A stretch of 64,000 nt of DNA from Sphingobacteriaceae bacterium (GCA_024645045.1 JAHEGO010000002.1:62001-126000); one strand, 5' to 3'. Shown: positions 29,406 through 39,489, numbered from the stretch's first letter. Made by a program: numbers and translations. The notes: generated from the letters alone by a model not told the origin.

Positions 29406-31841
29406 TTACTTTTTACATGCTGATTTGCAAGCTTCGCTTTTGCTTTCGCAATTTGCTTTGTCTTTGCAATTCGCTTTGTCTTTGCAATCTTCAGATTTAC
29501 CTTCACATGAAGACATGTTTACACCTTTGTGTGCTTCAATCATTTTGATACAAGCTTCCTTTTGTGCTGGTGTACATTTCATGCTATCGCAATATGCAGC
29601 ACATTCTTCTGAAGTCATGCTCATGCATTTTGATAAGTCGCAATTACCCATGTCTACAGAATCCATGCCTGCGCACATTTCAGTTTGGTTATGGCAATTC
29701 ATTGCTTTGCTTTCTGCATTTCCTACTGAAATGTAAGGCGCAATTACCAATGAAACAATCGACATTAATTTAATTAAAATATTCATCGAAGGTCCAGAAG
29801 TATCTTTAAATGGATCACCTACTGTATCACCAGTTACAGAAGCCTTATGTGGTTCTGATTTTTTGTAATACATTTCACCATTGATCATTACTCCTTTTTC
29901 AAAAGATTTTTTAGCATTATCCCAAGCACCACCAGCATTCGATTGGAAGATTCCCATCAATACACCGGAAACAGTAACACCTGCTAATAAACCGCCTAGT
30001 ACTTCTGGTCCAAAAACAAATCCAACAATGATAGGAGTGATCAATGCAATTGCACCTGGCATCATCATTTCACGGATCGATGCTTTAGTAGAAATAGCTA
30101 CACATTTTTCGTATTCAGGTTTTGCTTTGTATTCCATAATTCCAGGAATCTCTCTGAATTGACGACGAACTTCTTGTACCATATCCATTGCTGCTTTACC
30201 AACTGCTTGAATACACAATGCAGAAAATATAAATGGAATCATACCACCTACAAATAAACCAGCCAATACATTTGCTTTATAAATATCAATTGCATCAATT
30301 CCAGCAATACCAACAAAGGCAGCAAATAAAGCCAATGAAGTTAATGCAGCAGAAGCAATGGCAAAGCCTTTACCTGTAGCTGCTGTAGTGTTACCTACGG
30401 CATCTAAATTATCTGTACGCTCACGAACTTCTGGAGGTAATTGACTCATTTCAGCAATACCACCTGCGTTATCCGCAATTGGACCAAAAGCATCAATTGC
30501 TAATTGCATTGCAGTCGTTGCCATCATACCAGCAGCAGCAATTGCAACACCATATAAACCTGCGAAATAATACGAAGCCATGATACCACCAGCCAATGTT
30601 AAAATTGGAATAACTGTTGATTTCATACCCACAGACAAACCACCAATAATATTAGTTGCATGACCAGTAGAAGATTGTTGAATGATAGACATTACAGGAG
30701 CTTTACCCATTGCGGTGTAATACTCTGTAACGATACTCATGATAGCTCCTACTAAAGTACCTACCACAATTGCATAGAATACATTTAATTTAGAAAACTC
30801 ATAACCTCTTAGGTTTAAAGTTTCAGGTAACATCCAATTTACAATAAAGAAAGATGCTGCAACTGTCAATAACATAGAAGACCAGTTACCGATGTTTAAA
30901 GCGTTTTGAACGTTTGATTTTTCGTCTTTAATTGTTACAAACCAAGTTCCAACAATTGAAAACAAAATACCTAATCCACAAATAATCATTGGTAATAATA
31001 TTGGAGACATACCACTGAATTTATCACCAGTTGCATCAATTTCTTGACCCAATACCATAGTAGCTAAAATAGTTGCAACATATGAACCGAATAAATCGGC
31101 ACCCATACCAGCAACATCACCTACGTTATCACCTACGTTATCTGCGATAGTTGCAGGGTTACGCACGTCATCTTCAGGAATACCTGCTTCAACTTTACCA
31201 ACTAAGTCAGCACCAACGTCAGCAGCTTTAGTATAAATACCACCACCAACACGTGCAAATAATGCGATTGATTCAGCTCCTAAAGAGAAACCTGTTAATA
31301 CTTCGATTGCAGTCTTAACAGTGTTTTCACCTAAGTCACCAAAAATTTGTAAGAATACAATAAACAAACCACCTAAACCTAAGATTGCTAAACCAGCAAC
31401 ACCTAAGCCCATCACTGTTCCACCTGTAAACGAAACTTTTAATGCTTGTTTTAAACTTGTACGAGCAGCCTGTGTAGTACGAACGTTAGCTTTAGTAGCT
31501 ACTTTCATACCAATATAACCTGCGGTTGCTGAAAATACAGCACCAATAATAAACGAGATTGAAATAATCCAGCTTGAATGAATGGTTAATCCATTTACTT
31601 CGTGGATTGTACCTGAGTAAGCTAATAAAGCCGCAGCAAATACTACGAAAATACTCAACACTTTCCATTCAGCTTTTAAGAAAGCCATTGCACCATCGGC
31701 AATATAACCAGCTAATTCGGTCATTTTAGCATCACCAGCATCTTGTTTAGATACCCATGCACTTTTAATTGCCATTACGATTAGGCCAATTACGCCTAAA
31801 GCGGGAATAAAATAAATTAAATTGCTTTGTAAAAAATCCAT
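29406..31841 (-). CDS. hppA: Membrane-bound (Na+/H+-translocating) pyrophosphatase with Cys/Met-rich C-terminal extension
   Basis: [70 protein letters not shown]; last ~105 aa Cys-rich. Confidence 0.97.
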   Translation of the reverse strand: MDFLQSNLIYFIPALGVIGLIVMAIKSAWVSKQDAGDAKMTELAGYIADGAMAFLKAEWKVLSIFVVFAAALLAYSGTIHEVNGLTIHSSWIISISFIIGAVFSATAGYIGMKVATKANVRTTQAARTSLKQALKVSFTGGTVMGLGVAGLAILGLGGLFIVFLQIFGDLGENTVKTAIEVLTGFSLGAESIALFARVGGGIYTKAADVGADLVGKVEAGIPEDDVRNPATIADNVGDNVGDVAGMGADLFGSYVATILATMVLGQEIDATGDKFSGMSPILLPMIICGLGILFSIVGTWFVTIKDEKSNVQNALNIGNWSSMLLTVAASFFIVNWMLPETLNLRGYEFSKLNVFYAIVVGTLVGAIMSIVTEYYTAMGKAPVMSIIQQSSTGHATNIIGGLSVGMKSTVIPILTLAGGIMASYYFAGLYGVAIAAAGMMATTAMQLAIDAFGPIADNAGGIAEMSQLPPEVRERTDNLDAVGNTTAATGKGFAIASAALTSLALFAAFVGIAGIDAIDIYKANVLAGLFVGGMIPFIFSALCIQAVGKAAMDMVQEVRRQFREIPGIMEYKAKPEYEKCVAISTKASIREMMMPGAIALITPIIVGFVFGPEVLGGLLAGVTVSGVLMGIFQSNAGGAWDNAKKSFEKGVMINGEMYYKKSEPHKASVTGDTVGDPFKDTSGPSMNILIKLMSIVSLVIAPYISVGNAESKAMNCHNQTEMCAGMDSVDMGNCDLSKCMSMTSEECAAYCDSMKCTPAQKEACIKMIEAHKGVNMSSCEGKSEDCKDKANCKDKANCESKSEACKSACKK
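29455..29490 (-). repeat. Two tandem copies of an 18-bp unit encoding KDKANC, within the pyrophosphatase tail
   Basis: GCTTTGTCTTTGCAATTC / GCTTTGTCTTTGCAATCT on + strand. Confidence 0.85.
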
Positions 31842-31884
31842 AAGGTTTTCTTGATTTATGTTTAAATTAAAATTTCAAGGATTG

Positions 31885-31915
31885 CAAAAATACTCCCTTT
31901 AGCCGAATAATCAAA
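31885..31915 (-). promoter_or_regulatory. Bacteroidota-type promoter of membrane pyrophosphatase gene
   Basis: On - strand: TTTG-N19-TATTTTTG, exact consensus. Confidence 0.75.
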
Positions 31916-32034
31916 CCAATTGAGGTGTTTATTATTCAAAATCAACTTAAAATATATGTTAACCTATTATATTTCAGTTGGTTAGTGGAATTTTAAGGAC
32001 TTAAATCTTAGGCAAAAAACGATTTAAAAAGCCT

Positions 32035-32673
32035 TTATTTGACTATATGTGCTTCAAATGCTTTTTGGAACTTTGCAAGTTTAGGACGAATTACAAATTG
32101 GCAATAGGGCTGATCTGCATTCTGATTATAGTAGTTTTGGTGGTATTTTTCCGCTTCGTAAAAAGTTTGGGCTGGCGAAATTTCTGTGATAATTTCATTG
32201 TCAAAGGCTTTGCTATTGTTCAATTCGTTTTTGTAAAACTCAGCAGTTTCTTTTTGTTCCGTCGAATGGTAAAAAATTACAGAACGGTATTGTGTGCCAA
32301 CATCCGCACCTTGTCTATTTAGTGTTGTAGGGTCGTGGCTCTCCCAAAATGCTTGCAATAATGTTTTGTAATTTATTTTTTTTGGGTCGAATACAATTTG
32401 GCAAACTTCTGCATGACCTGTTGCACCTGAACATACTTGCTCATAGCTCGGATTTGCACGCAAGCCGCCTTCGTAACCAGATTTAATTGAAATAACGCCG
32501 TTTAGTTGTTGAAAAATTGCTTCCACACACCAAAAACATCCTGCTCCAAATGTAGCAGTATCAGTAGTTTTAGCTGTTATTTGTTCTTCCATTTTATTTG
32601 CCTTTACAGTTGAAGTGTTTGGCGTGCAGCCTAACATTAGGATGAATAAAAATAACGGAATAAAATTTTTCAT
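32035..32673 (-). CDS. msrA: Peptide-methionine (S)-S-oxide reductase MsrA with lipoprotein-like signal
   Basis: ATFGAGCFWCVEAIFQQL, GHAEVCQIVFDP, YHQNYY; N-terminal LMLGCTPN lipobox-like. Confidence 0.95.
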   Translation of the reverse strand: MKNFIPLFLFILMLGCTPNTSTVKANKMEEQITAKTTDTATFGAGCFWCVEAIFQQLNGVISIKSGYEGGLRANPSYEQVCSGATGHAEVCQIVFDPKKINYKTLLQAFWESHDPTTLNRQGADVGTQYRSVIFYHSTEQKETAEFYKNELNNSKAFDNEIITEISPAQTFYEAEKYHQNYYNQNADQPYCQFVIRPKLAKFQKAFEAHIVK

Positions 32674-32675
32674 TA

Positions 32676-34976
32676 TTAGAATGTCATCGTTATACCAAAA
32701 CTAGGTAAGAAAGGTAATTGGTATTTCTTAGCGTATGATATTCTGTCAAAATAAAACAAGTTGTTACGGTCATAAACATTTGTTACACCCAATGTGGTTT
32801 CTAAAACATTATTTTTAGTAAACTCCCATTTCTTTTTAACAGATATATCTAGGCGATGGTACCAGGGTAATCTTCCTAGATTCAGTTGTCCATAGATAAC
32901 ACCTAACTGACCATTTTGTTCTGTGTATGAACTATTGATATTTTCAAATAAAATTTTCTCGTAAAAACCTTGGGTTTGAGTGAAAGGGAAGCCAGAACCT
33001 AAATTCCAACGACAATCGACTTCCCATGTATGTTTCTTGCCGAATGCATAGGTGCTTACAATATTCACATTATGTCTTCTATCGTAATGTGGGTTGTAAT
33101 TTCTGATACCATCATATCTGCTTACATATCCTAATGAATAGGTTGCCCATAAATACAAGTTTTGTTTCTCGTATTTAAATGTAAAGTCAATTCCTTTTGC
33201 AACACCATCTTCAATAATGTAATTTTCTCTTTGATAAGCAGGTTTGTCTTTATACTCATCCGTGTTTGGATAAATTTTATCACGGTTAATGTTGGTTAAT
33301 TGATCAAACTTCTTGATATAGCCTTCCACATTTATTTGAAATCTATTGGTTACATCAAATTCAAAACCAGCAATGATGTGTCTTGCTTTTTGTAGCTTAC
33401 TAGTTACGGGTTTTCCTCTAAAAGTTTTTGGCGCATCTTCTGGCCCAGATAAAAATCCATAGAATAAATTTACAATGTCTCTGTCTGAACTTGCACTCAA
33501 TAAATTTTGGCTAAAGAAACCAGATGCTAATTTAAATCTTATGAATTCGGTGATTATGTATTTAGCGCTAAACCTAGGCTCTATAGACATTTCAGCTAAT
33601 GAAGCATAGTAGTGTGCGCGAATACTTGGCTCTAAAATTAAACGGTTGGTTGCATGTTTGTATTTTGTGAATGCAGCAATTTCAGAGGTAAATTGTTCTT
33701 GCTTTATAACTGTATTTGCTGCATTTGTAAATTGAAAATCTGTTTGAAAACCTAACATTTCAATTCCGTATTTCATTTCATCTTTGCCAACAAAATAAGT
33801 GAAATTTAATCCTGCATTGAAGCCATTAATTTTACTGAAACGGGGTTTGCTAGTTAATTCTTTCATACTGATGTCGTATCCAGAATAGGCAAATGAACCG
33901 TCAATTAAAACGGATGATGAACCAGGAATTACAACAAAGCTTCCGCCAAAACCTGTGCTATTCCAAGCAATTGCTGCCGGTGCTTTGTAATTTACTTGAT
34001 CGGTAAATTTAAATCCAAATAAGTTTAATTTACTGCCGTTTGTGCCATTGAAAGAAACTTTACCATATAAATCGGTGAAGTTATATGGTAAGCCTGCGGT
34101 GTCAACATAACTGTAAATATTTTTTGCTGTATGTTCTAAATAAGAAGTTCTTCCAGATAATATAAAAGAGGAAGTTGATTTACCTTCTTCGAATTTACTT
34201 AATGGACCCTCTAGTAATATTTTACTTGTGAATGGATTGCTGCCAATTTTACCAGTTAATTTTTGTTTGTTACCATCTCTTGTTGTGATGTCCATAACTG
34301 CAGAAATTCTTCCGCCATATTCTGCGCCAAAACCTCCGGTATATACATCTGCATTCCTAATAATATCAGTTTCAAATACTGAAAATAAACCGATAGAGTG
34401 AAATGGATTGTAAACTATCATTCCATCTAATAATACTTTGTTTTGTATAGGGGAGCCACCACGAATGTACAATTGGCCACCTTGGTCGCCCGTAAACACA
34501 ACACCAGGTAGTATTTGCAAGTATTGTGCTAAATCCGGCTCTCCTCCAACAGAAGGAATTCTATTGATTTGTTTAGGGGTAACTTTTGCTACTGAAACTT
34601 TTGTTTCTGTTAAATTTTCTGTTTTATCTGCAGTAATATCAACAGTTTTTATGTCAACAGATTTTTGAGTTAAATAAATATTCTGCGTAATTCTTCCACC
34701 TGCTCTTAAGGTAATTTTGGTTTTTACAGTATCAAAACCGACACCTGTGCTGCTTAAAATATAAGTACCCGGATTAATTTTACTAAGATTATAAAAACCA
34801 TTTACATCGGTTGCATTTCCAATGTTAGTTCCTTCTAAAAACACTTTTGTAAAAATGACAGGCTCACCAGATTTTTTATCATAAACAAAACCTCTGATTT
34901 CTGCATATTGTGCAAAAACAGCAGTGTTTAAAATTAAAAATAAACTAAGTATTAAGGTTTGACGAATTCTTTTCAT
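32676..34976 (-). CDS. TonB-dependent receptor with carboxypeptidase-like regulatory domain
   Basis: Signal peptide, EIRGFVYDKKSGEPVIFTKVFLEGT, plug GGQLYIRGGSPIQNKVLLDGMIVYNPFHS, C-terminal barrel. Confidence 0.93.
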   Translation of the reverse strand: MKRIRQTLILSLFLILNTAVFAQYAEIRGFVYDKKSGEPVIFTKVFLEGTNIGNATDVNGFYNLSKINPGTYILSSTGVGFDTVKTKITLRAGGRITQNIYLTQKSVDIKTVDITADKTENLTETKVSVAKVTPKQINRIPSVGGEPDLAQYLQILPGVVFTGDQGGQLYIRGGSPIQNKVLLDGMIVYNPFHSIGLFSVFETDIIRNADVYTGGFGAEYGGRISAVMDITTRDGNKQKLTGKIGSNPFTSKILLEGPLSKFEEGKSTSSFILSGRTSYLEHTAKNIYSYVDTAGLPYNFTDLYGKVSFNGTNGSKLNLFGFKFTDQVNYKAPAAIAWNSTGFGGSFVVIPGSSSVLIDGSFAYSGYDISMKELTSKPRFSKINGFNAGLNFTYFVGKDEMKYGIEMLGFQTDFQFTNAANTVIKQEQFTSEIAAFTKYKHATNRLILEPSIRAHYYASLAEMSIEPRFSAKYIITEFIRFKLASGFFSQNLLSASSDRDIVNLFYGFLSGPEDAPKTFRGKPVTSKLQKARHIIAGFEFDVTNRFQINVEGYIKKFDQLTNINRDKIYPNTDEYKDKPAYQRENYIIEDGVAKGIDFTFKYEKQNLYLWATYSLGYVSRYDGIRNYNPHYDRRHNVNIVSTYAFGKKHTWEVDCRWNLGSGFPFTQTQGFYEKILFENINSSYTEQNGQLGVIYGQLNLGRLPWYHRLDISVKKKWEFTKNNVLETTLGVTNVYDRNNLFYFDRISYAKKYQLPFLPSFGITMTF

Positions 34977-35050
34977 ATTGGCTAAAAGTATGCAATATAA
35001 TAGATTCTGGCCTTAAAATTTGTATTTTTTTGCGAAAAAATAAGGAAAAA

Positions 35051-35980
35051 TTAAACGCTTTGTTGACCTGCTAACAAATAAAGAACTGCCATTCGAACAG
35101 CTACTCCATTTTCCACTTGATCTAAGATGATAGATTGTTTGGCATCAGCTACGTCACTCGAAATTTCTACACCTCTGTTGATTGGACCCGGATGCATTAC
35201 TATAATGTCTTTAGGTAGTGAGTCTAATAGCTCTTTATTTAAACCATGCATCATGGTATATTCTCTTAGGCTTGGAAAGTATTTGATATCTTGACGTTCT
35301 AATTGTATTCTTAACATGTTGGCAACATCGCACCATGCTAATGATTTTTTTAGATTGTGTTCTACCGTAACACCTAATGTTTCAATGTATTTAGGAATTA
35401 GCGTTGTTGGTCCGCATACTTTCACTTCGGCACCTAATAATTTCAAACATAAAATATTTGAAAGTGCTACTCTTGAGTGCATGATATCTCCAACAATGAC
35501 AACCTTTTTACCTTTAACATCACCAAGTTTTTCTCTAATCGAATACGCATCAAGTAGGGCTTGAGTTGGATGTTCGTGCGCGCCATCCCCCGCATTGATA
35601 ATAGGAACTTGTATGTGTTTGGATAAGAATATAGCTGCTCCTGGATTTGGATGTCTCATGACCACCATATCCACCTTCATGGCTAAAATATTATTGACCG
35701 TATCGATGAGTGTTTCTCCTTTGCTAACAGATGAAGAGGCTGCTGCAAAATTGACTACATCAGCGGAAAGTCTTTTTTGTGCTAATTCAAATGATAGTTT
35801 GGTGCGGGTAGAATTCTCGAAGAAAATATTTGCAATGGTTGTATCTCGAAGAGAGGGAACCTTTTTAATAGGTCTGTTGATAACCGTTTTGAAATTGTCC
35901 GCGGTTTCAAAAATCAATTTGATATCATTTTGAGTCAATCCTTTGATTCCTAATAAATGGCGAACACTCAATTTTTGCAT
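35051..35980 (-). CDS. pyrB: Aspartate carbamoyltransferase catalytic subunit
   Basis: FFENSTRTKLSFELAQKRL, DGAHEHPTQALLDAYSI, MHPGPINRGVEI. Confidence 0.97.
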   Translation of the reverse strand: MQKLSVRHLLGIKGLTQNDIKLIFETADNFKTVINRPIKKVPSLRDTTIANIFFENSTRTKLSFELAQKRLSADVVNFAAASSSVSKGETLIDTVNNILAMKVDMVVMRHPNPGAAIFLSKHIQVPIINAGDGAHEHPTQALLDAYSIREKLGDVKGKKVVIVGDIMHSRVALSNILCLKLLGAEVKVCGPTTLIPKYIETLGVTVEHNLKKSLAWCDVANMLRIQLERQDIKYFPSLREYTMMHGLNKELLDSLPKDIIVMHPGPINRGVEISSDVADAKQSIILDQVENGVAVRMAVLYLLAGQQSV

Positions 35981-35981
35981 A

Positions 35982-36551
35982 TTATTTTTGCGTCTTTTGT
36001 TTGGTTAAATTATTTTCAGAGATCAATACCACTTCATCTTTGCCCTCTGTCTCTTTCCATCTCACGATCACTTTTTCTGAAGAGATGGAGTCAATGGCAT
36101 GACCAACATAATCTGGTTCAATTGGTAAGTGTCTGGTATATCTTCTATCAATTAAAACGAGAAGTTCAACTTTAGATGGTCTTCCAAAGGCAAGCATTGC
36201 GTCCATTCCAGCACGTATGGTTCTGCCAGTAAATAAAACGTCATCTATTAAAATGACTTTTTTATTCTCAATGATAAAGTCTATTTGGGTTGCATTTGGC
36301 ACCAATGGGCTTTCACGATGTCTAAAGTCATCCCTGAAAAAAGTTACGTCTAATTGACCTAAATGAATGGTCTTTTTAGGAAGTAATTTTTGTAAATGTG
36401 CTTGAATTCTTTTTGCTAAATAAATTCCTCTGGGTTGTAATCCAATTAATACTGAGTTAGAAAAATCGTTGTGATTTTCAATTAATTGATGACAAAGGCG
36501 TTGTATGGTGATGTCAAATTTAGGATTTCCTAATATGATGCCCTCTTTCAT
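35982..36551 (-). CDS. pyrR: Bifunctional pyr operon regulator / uracil phosphoribosyltransferase PyrR
   Basis: GLQPRGIYLAKRI, DVTFFRDDFRHR, VILIDDVLFTGRTIRAGMDAML; start set at MKEGIILG. Confidence 0.94.
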   Translation of the reverse strand: MKEGIILGNPKFDITIQRLCHQLIENHNDFSNSVLIGLQPRGIYLAKRIQAHLQKLLPKKTIHLGQLDVTFFRDDFRHRESPLVPNATQIDFIIENKKVILIDDVLFTGRTIRAGMDAMLAFGRPSKVELLVLIDRRYTRHLPIEPDYVGHAIDSISSEKVIVRWKETEGKDEVVLISENNLTKQKTQK

Positions 36552-36567
36552 TTGGAATTTGATTTGC

Positions 36568-36575
36568 CAAATATA
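36568..36575 (-). promoter_or_regulatory. Putative -7 element of pyrR promoter
   Basis: - strand TATATTTG 16 nt upstream of ATG at 36551. Confidence 0.45.
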
Positions 36576-36612
36576 CGGTTTTTTACTCAGATATTGATAC
36601 AAAAATTAAAGC

Positions 36613-36644
36613 AAAAAAAAACCCCTCGATTTCGAGGGGTTTTA
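36613..36644 (-). terminator. Intrinsic terminator after rpsA
   Basis: - strand AAAACCCCTCGA-AA-TCGAGGGGTTTTTTTTT. Confidence 0.9.
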
Positions 36645-36663
36645 AAGAATAGCTGAATGCTAC

Positions 36664-38622
36664 TTATTCTGCTGCATCTTCCGCATCTTTCTTAGCTTTT
36701 GTGCCTTTTTCAGATGTTTCTAATGAAGATTTTAAGTTAGCTAATACACCTAAATCGCCTAAAGTGGTTTTTTCTACTGAATCTTTCACTTTTTTAACTG
36801 CGCTAGAGGCTGCTTTAGCTTCTTTTTTCTTTTTATCGGTTTCTTCTGCTTTCGCTTCTGCTTTTGCTTCTTCATGAAGTTTAGCATGTGAAACTACAAT
36901 ACGTTTAGAATCTTTGTTGAATTCAATGATTTTGAAATCTAATACTTCTTCGTTTGTAGCCATTTTACCGTCTTCTTTCATCAAGTGTTTAGTAGGAGCA
37001 AATCCTTCAACACCGTAAGGTAAAGTGATAACAGCACCTTTATCGGTAACTTTTACAATTGTTCCTTGATGAATTGAATCTAAGGTGAAAATGGTTTCGA
37101 AAGTTTCCCAAGGATTTTCCTCTAATTGTTTGTGACCTAAACTTAACTTGCGTTCTTCAGCGTTAACTTCTAAAACAACAACATCTAGTTTGTCTCCTAC
37201 TTTAGTGAATTCGTGTGGGTGATTTACTTTTTTAGACCATGATAAGTCTGAGATGTGAATTAAACCGTCGATACCTTCTTCGATTTCAACAAACACACCA
37301 AAGTTAGTCATGTTCTTAACAACAGCAGTTTGTTTACTTCCAACTGGATAACGATCTGCTACTCCAACCCAAGGATCAGGAGTTAATTGTTTAATACCTA
37401 ATGACATTTTTCTTTCGTCACGATCAAGCGTTAAAATAACTGCTTCCATTTCGTCACCAACTTTCATGAACTCTTGAGGAGAACGTAAGTGTTGTGACCA
37501 TGACATTTCAGATACGTGAATTAAACCTTCAACACCTGGGATGATTTCTAAGAAAGCACCGTAATCTGCAACAGTTACGATTTTACCTTTCACTTTAGAA
37601 CCAACTTCGATTTTAGTATCTAATGATTCCCAAGGATGTGGAGTTAATTGTTTTAAACCTAAAGCGATACGTTTTTTCTCGTCATCGAAATCTAAAACTA
37701 CCACGTTAATTTTTTGATCTAATTTTAATACTTCTTCAGGATGTTCTATGCGACCCCAAGAAATATCAGTAATATGTAATAAACCGTCAACACCACCTAA
37801 GTCGATGAATACACCGAATGCTGTAATGTTCTTAACAGTTCCTTCTAATACTTGACCTTTTTCTAATTTAGAAATGATGTCAAATTTTTGACTTTCTAAA
37901 TCGTCTTCGATTAATACTTTATGAGAAACAACTACGTTACGGAATTCTTGGTTGATTTTAACCACTTTAAATTCCATTGTTTTTCCTACATAAATATCGT
38001 AGTCACGAATTGGCTTGATGTCAATTTGTGAACCAGGTAAAAATGCTTCTACACCGTCAATGTCAACAATTAAACCACCTTTAGTTCTGCTCTTCACAAA
38101 ACCATTAATGATTGCGTCGTTTTCTAATGCAGTGTTGATATTATCCCATGATCTTTGTGTTTTAGCTCTTTTACGAGATAAAATTAACTGACCATTTTTG
38201 TCTTCTTGATCTTCAACGAAAACTTCTACTACATCACCTAATTTTAAACCTGGTGTGTCGCGAAATTCAGAAAGAGGTACCATACCATCAGATTTAAATC
38301 CAATGTTTAATACAACGTCTTTAGTGTTCATTGATACAACAGTTCCAGAGATGATTTCTCCTTTGTTGATTGAACTAAGTGTAGTGGTGTAAAGAACTTC
38401 TAATTTAGCTCTTTCAGCATCTGAATAACCACCTAGTTTTTTGTTGTCCATATCCCAATCGAAATCATTGCTGTTGTGGATGATGGCTTTTGATTTAATT
38501 TCTTCAAGCGATAGAGAATCAGCTTCTGATTCAATCACTGTTTCTTCAGTGTTTCTGTTTACGAATTCAGCATTCGCTTGAGATGCTAGTAATTCTTGGT
38601 CTGTGATTTGTTTTTTTGCCAT
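36664..38622 (-). CDS. rpsA: 30S ribosomal protein S1
   Basis: Multiple S1 repeats (GTVKNITAFGVFIDLGGVDGLLHITDISWGR etc.); start set at MAKKQITDQ. Confidence 0.97.
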   Translation of the reverse strand: MAKKQITDQELLASQANAEFVNRNTEETVIESEADSLSLEEIKSKAIIHNSNDFDWDMDNKKLGGYSDAERAKLEVLYTTTLSSINKGEIISGTVVSMNTKDVVLNIGFKSDGMVPLSEFRDTPGLKLGDVVEVFVEDQEDKNGQLILSRKRAKTQRSWDNINTALENDAIINGFVKSRTKGGLIVDIDGVEAFLPGSQIDIKPIRDYDIYVGKTMEFKVVKINQEFRNVVVSHKVLIEDDLESQKFDIISKLEKGQVLEGTVKNITAFGVFIDLGGVDGLLHITDISWGRIEHPEEVLKLDQKINVVVLDFDDEKKRIALGLKQLTPHPWESLDTKIEVGSKVKGKIVTVADYGAFLEIIPGVEGLIHVSEMSWSQHLRSPQEFMKVGDEMEAVILTLDRDERKMSLGIKQLTPDPWVGVADRYPVGSKQTAVVKNMTNFGVFVEIEEGIDGLIHISDLSWSKKVNHPHEFTKVGDKLDVVVLEVNAEERKLSLGHKQLEENPWETFETIFTLDSIHQGTIVKVTDKGAVITLPYGVEGFAPTKHLMKEDGKMATNEEVLDFKIIEFNKDSKRIVVSHAKLHEEAKAEAKAEETDKKKKEAKAASSAVKKVKDSVEKTTLGDLGVLANLKSSLETSEKGTKAKKDAEDAAE

Positions 38623-38661
38623 TAAGTTTTTTTCTCCTTTTCCTGTGATTTGCAGGAGGGC

Positions 38662-38692
38662 CAAAGATAGAAATTAATATCTGAATAACAAA
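38662..38692 (-). promoter_or_regulatory. Bacteroidota-type promoter of rpsA
   Basis: On - strand: TTTG-N19-TATCTTTG, exact consensus. Confidence 0.75.
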
Positions 38693-38776
38693 TATGGAAA
38701 AAGCTTGTGTTTTTTAATTAAAATGCTGTGCTAGAGCTAAAAAACTTGATTTTTAAGAAAACCGCTTTTAGCGCAT

Positions 38777-39454
38777 TTATAGGGCGATTAATTGCCTACT
38801 ACTAAGCAAATCTTTGACAAAATTTAATTGCTCTGTAGGGTTTAAATGGGAGTTATCTAATACGATGGCATCTTCAGCTTGTCTTAACGGGCTTTCAGAA
38901 CGGTGGGTGTCTTCGTAATCGCGCATGCTGATATTCTCTGCTATTTCCGCCAGACTAACATTTTCAGATTTAGCAATTAACTCGTCATATCTTCTTTTAG
39001 CGCGAATTGCTGGATCAGCAGTCATGAAAATCTTTAATTGTGCCTTAGGGAAAACTGCAGTTCCGATATCTCTACCGTCCATTACCACGTTTTTACTATT
39101 TCCTACTGCTTGTTGAATGGCCACCATTTTGGTTCTAACCAATTTGATAGCAGCCACTTTACTCACTAGTTGAGAAATTTGCATATTGCGAATTTCATTT
39201 GAAACATCTTTGCCGTTTAATAGAAATTCTGTTTCGTTTACATCTAGTACTATTTTTGCTAAAGCATCAGTTATTGCTTGATCATTAGATAAATCAATAT
39301 TATGCTGAATAAAAAAGAGGGTAACGCAACGATACATTGCACCCGAGTCTATATATGTAAAACCGATATCTTTGGCTAAAGCTTTTGCAATAGTGCTTTT
39401 GCCACAGGAAGAATAACCGTCAATAGCAATGTTTATGAATGTATTTGGCACCAT
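38777..39454 (-). CDS. cmk: (d)CMP kinase
   Basis: AIDGYSSCGKSTIAKALA, YIDSGAMYRCVTLF, VVMDGRDIGTAVFP. Confidence 0.97.
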   Translation of the reverse strand: MVPNTFINIAIDGYSSCGKSTIAKALAKDIGFTYIDSGAMYRCVTLFFIQHNIDLSNDQAITDALAKIVLDVNETEFLLNGKDVSNEIRNMQISQLVSKVAAIKLVRTKMVAIQQAVGNSKNVVMDGRDIGTAVFPKAQLKIFMTADPAIRAKRRYDELIAKSENVSLAEIAENISMRDYEDTHRSESPLRQAEDAIVLDNSHLNPTEQLNFVKDLLSSRQLIAL

Positions 39455-39489
39455 GGTAAAGCAAATTTAAGGAAAATATCTGCTGAATT

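Noticed and set aside
29395-29736. 113-aa + strand ORF ([12 protein letters not shown] repeat) antisense to the pyrophosphatase tail
   Set aside because: The repeat is simply the opposite-strand reading of the KDKANC tandem repeat; the - strand frame is continuous with a conserved enzyme.
31965-32034. Possible riboswitch or small RNA in the ~190-bp gap between msrA and the pyrophosphatase gene
   Set aside because: Only an AT-rich weak GGC/GCC hairpin and a plain promoter were visible; no conserved riboswitch core was recognised.
35595-35933. 112-aa ORF antisense to pyrB
   Set aside because: Shadow ORF of a well-conserved enzyme gene; no independent support.
36613-36644. Hairpin before pyrR considered as a PyrR-type attenuator
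   Set aside because: Strong stem plus T-tract just after the rpsA stop, and a promoter-like element downstream, make an rpsA terminator the simpler reading; no anti-terminator alternative was evident.
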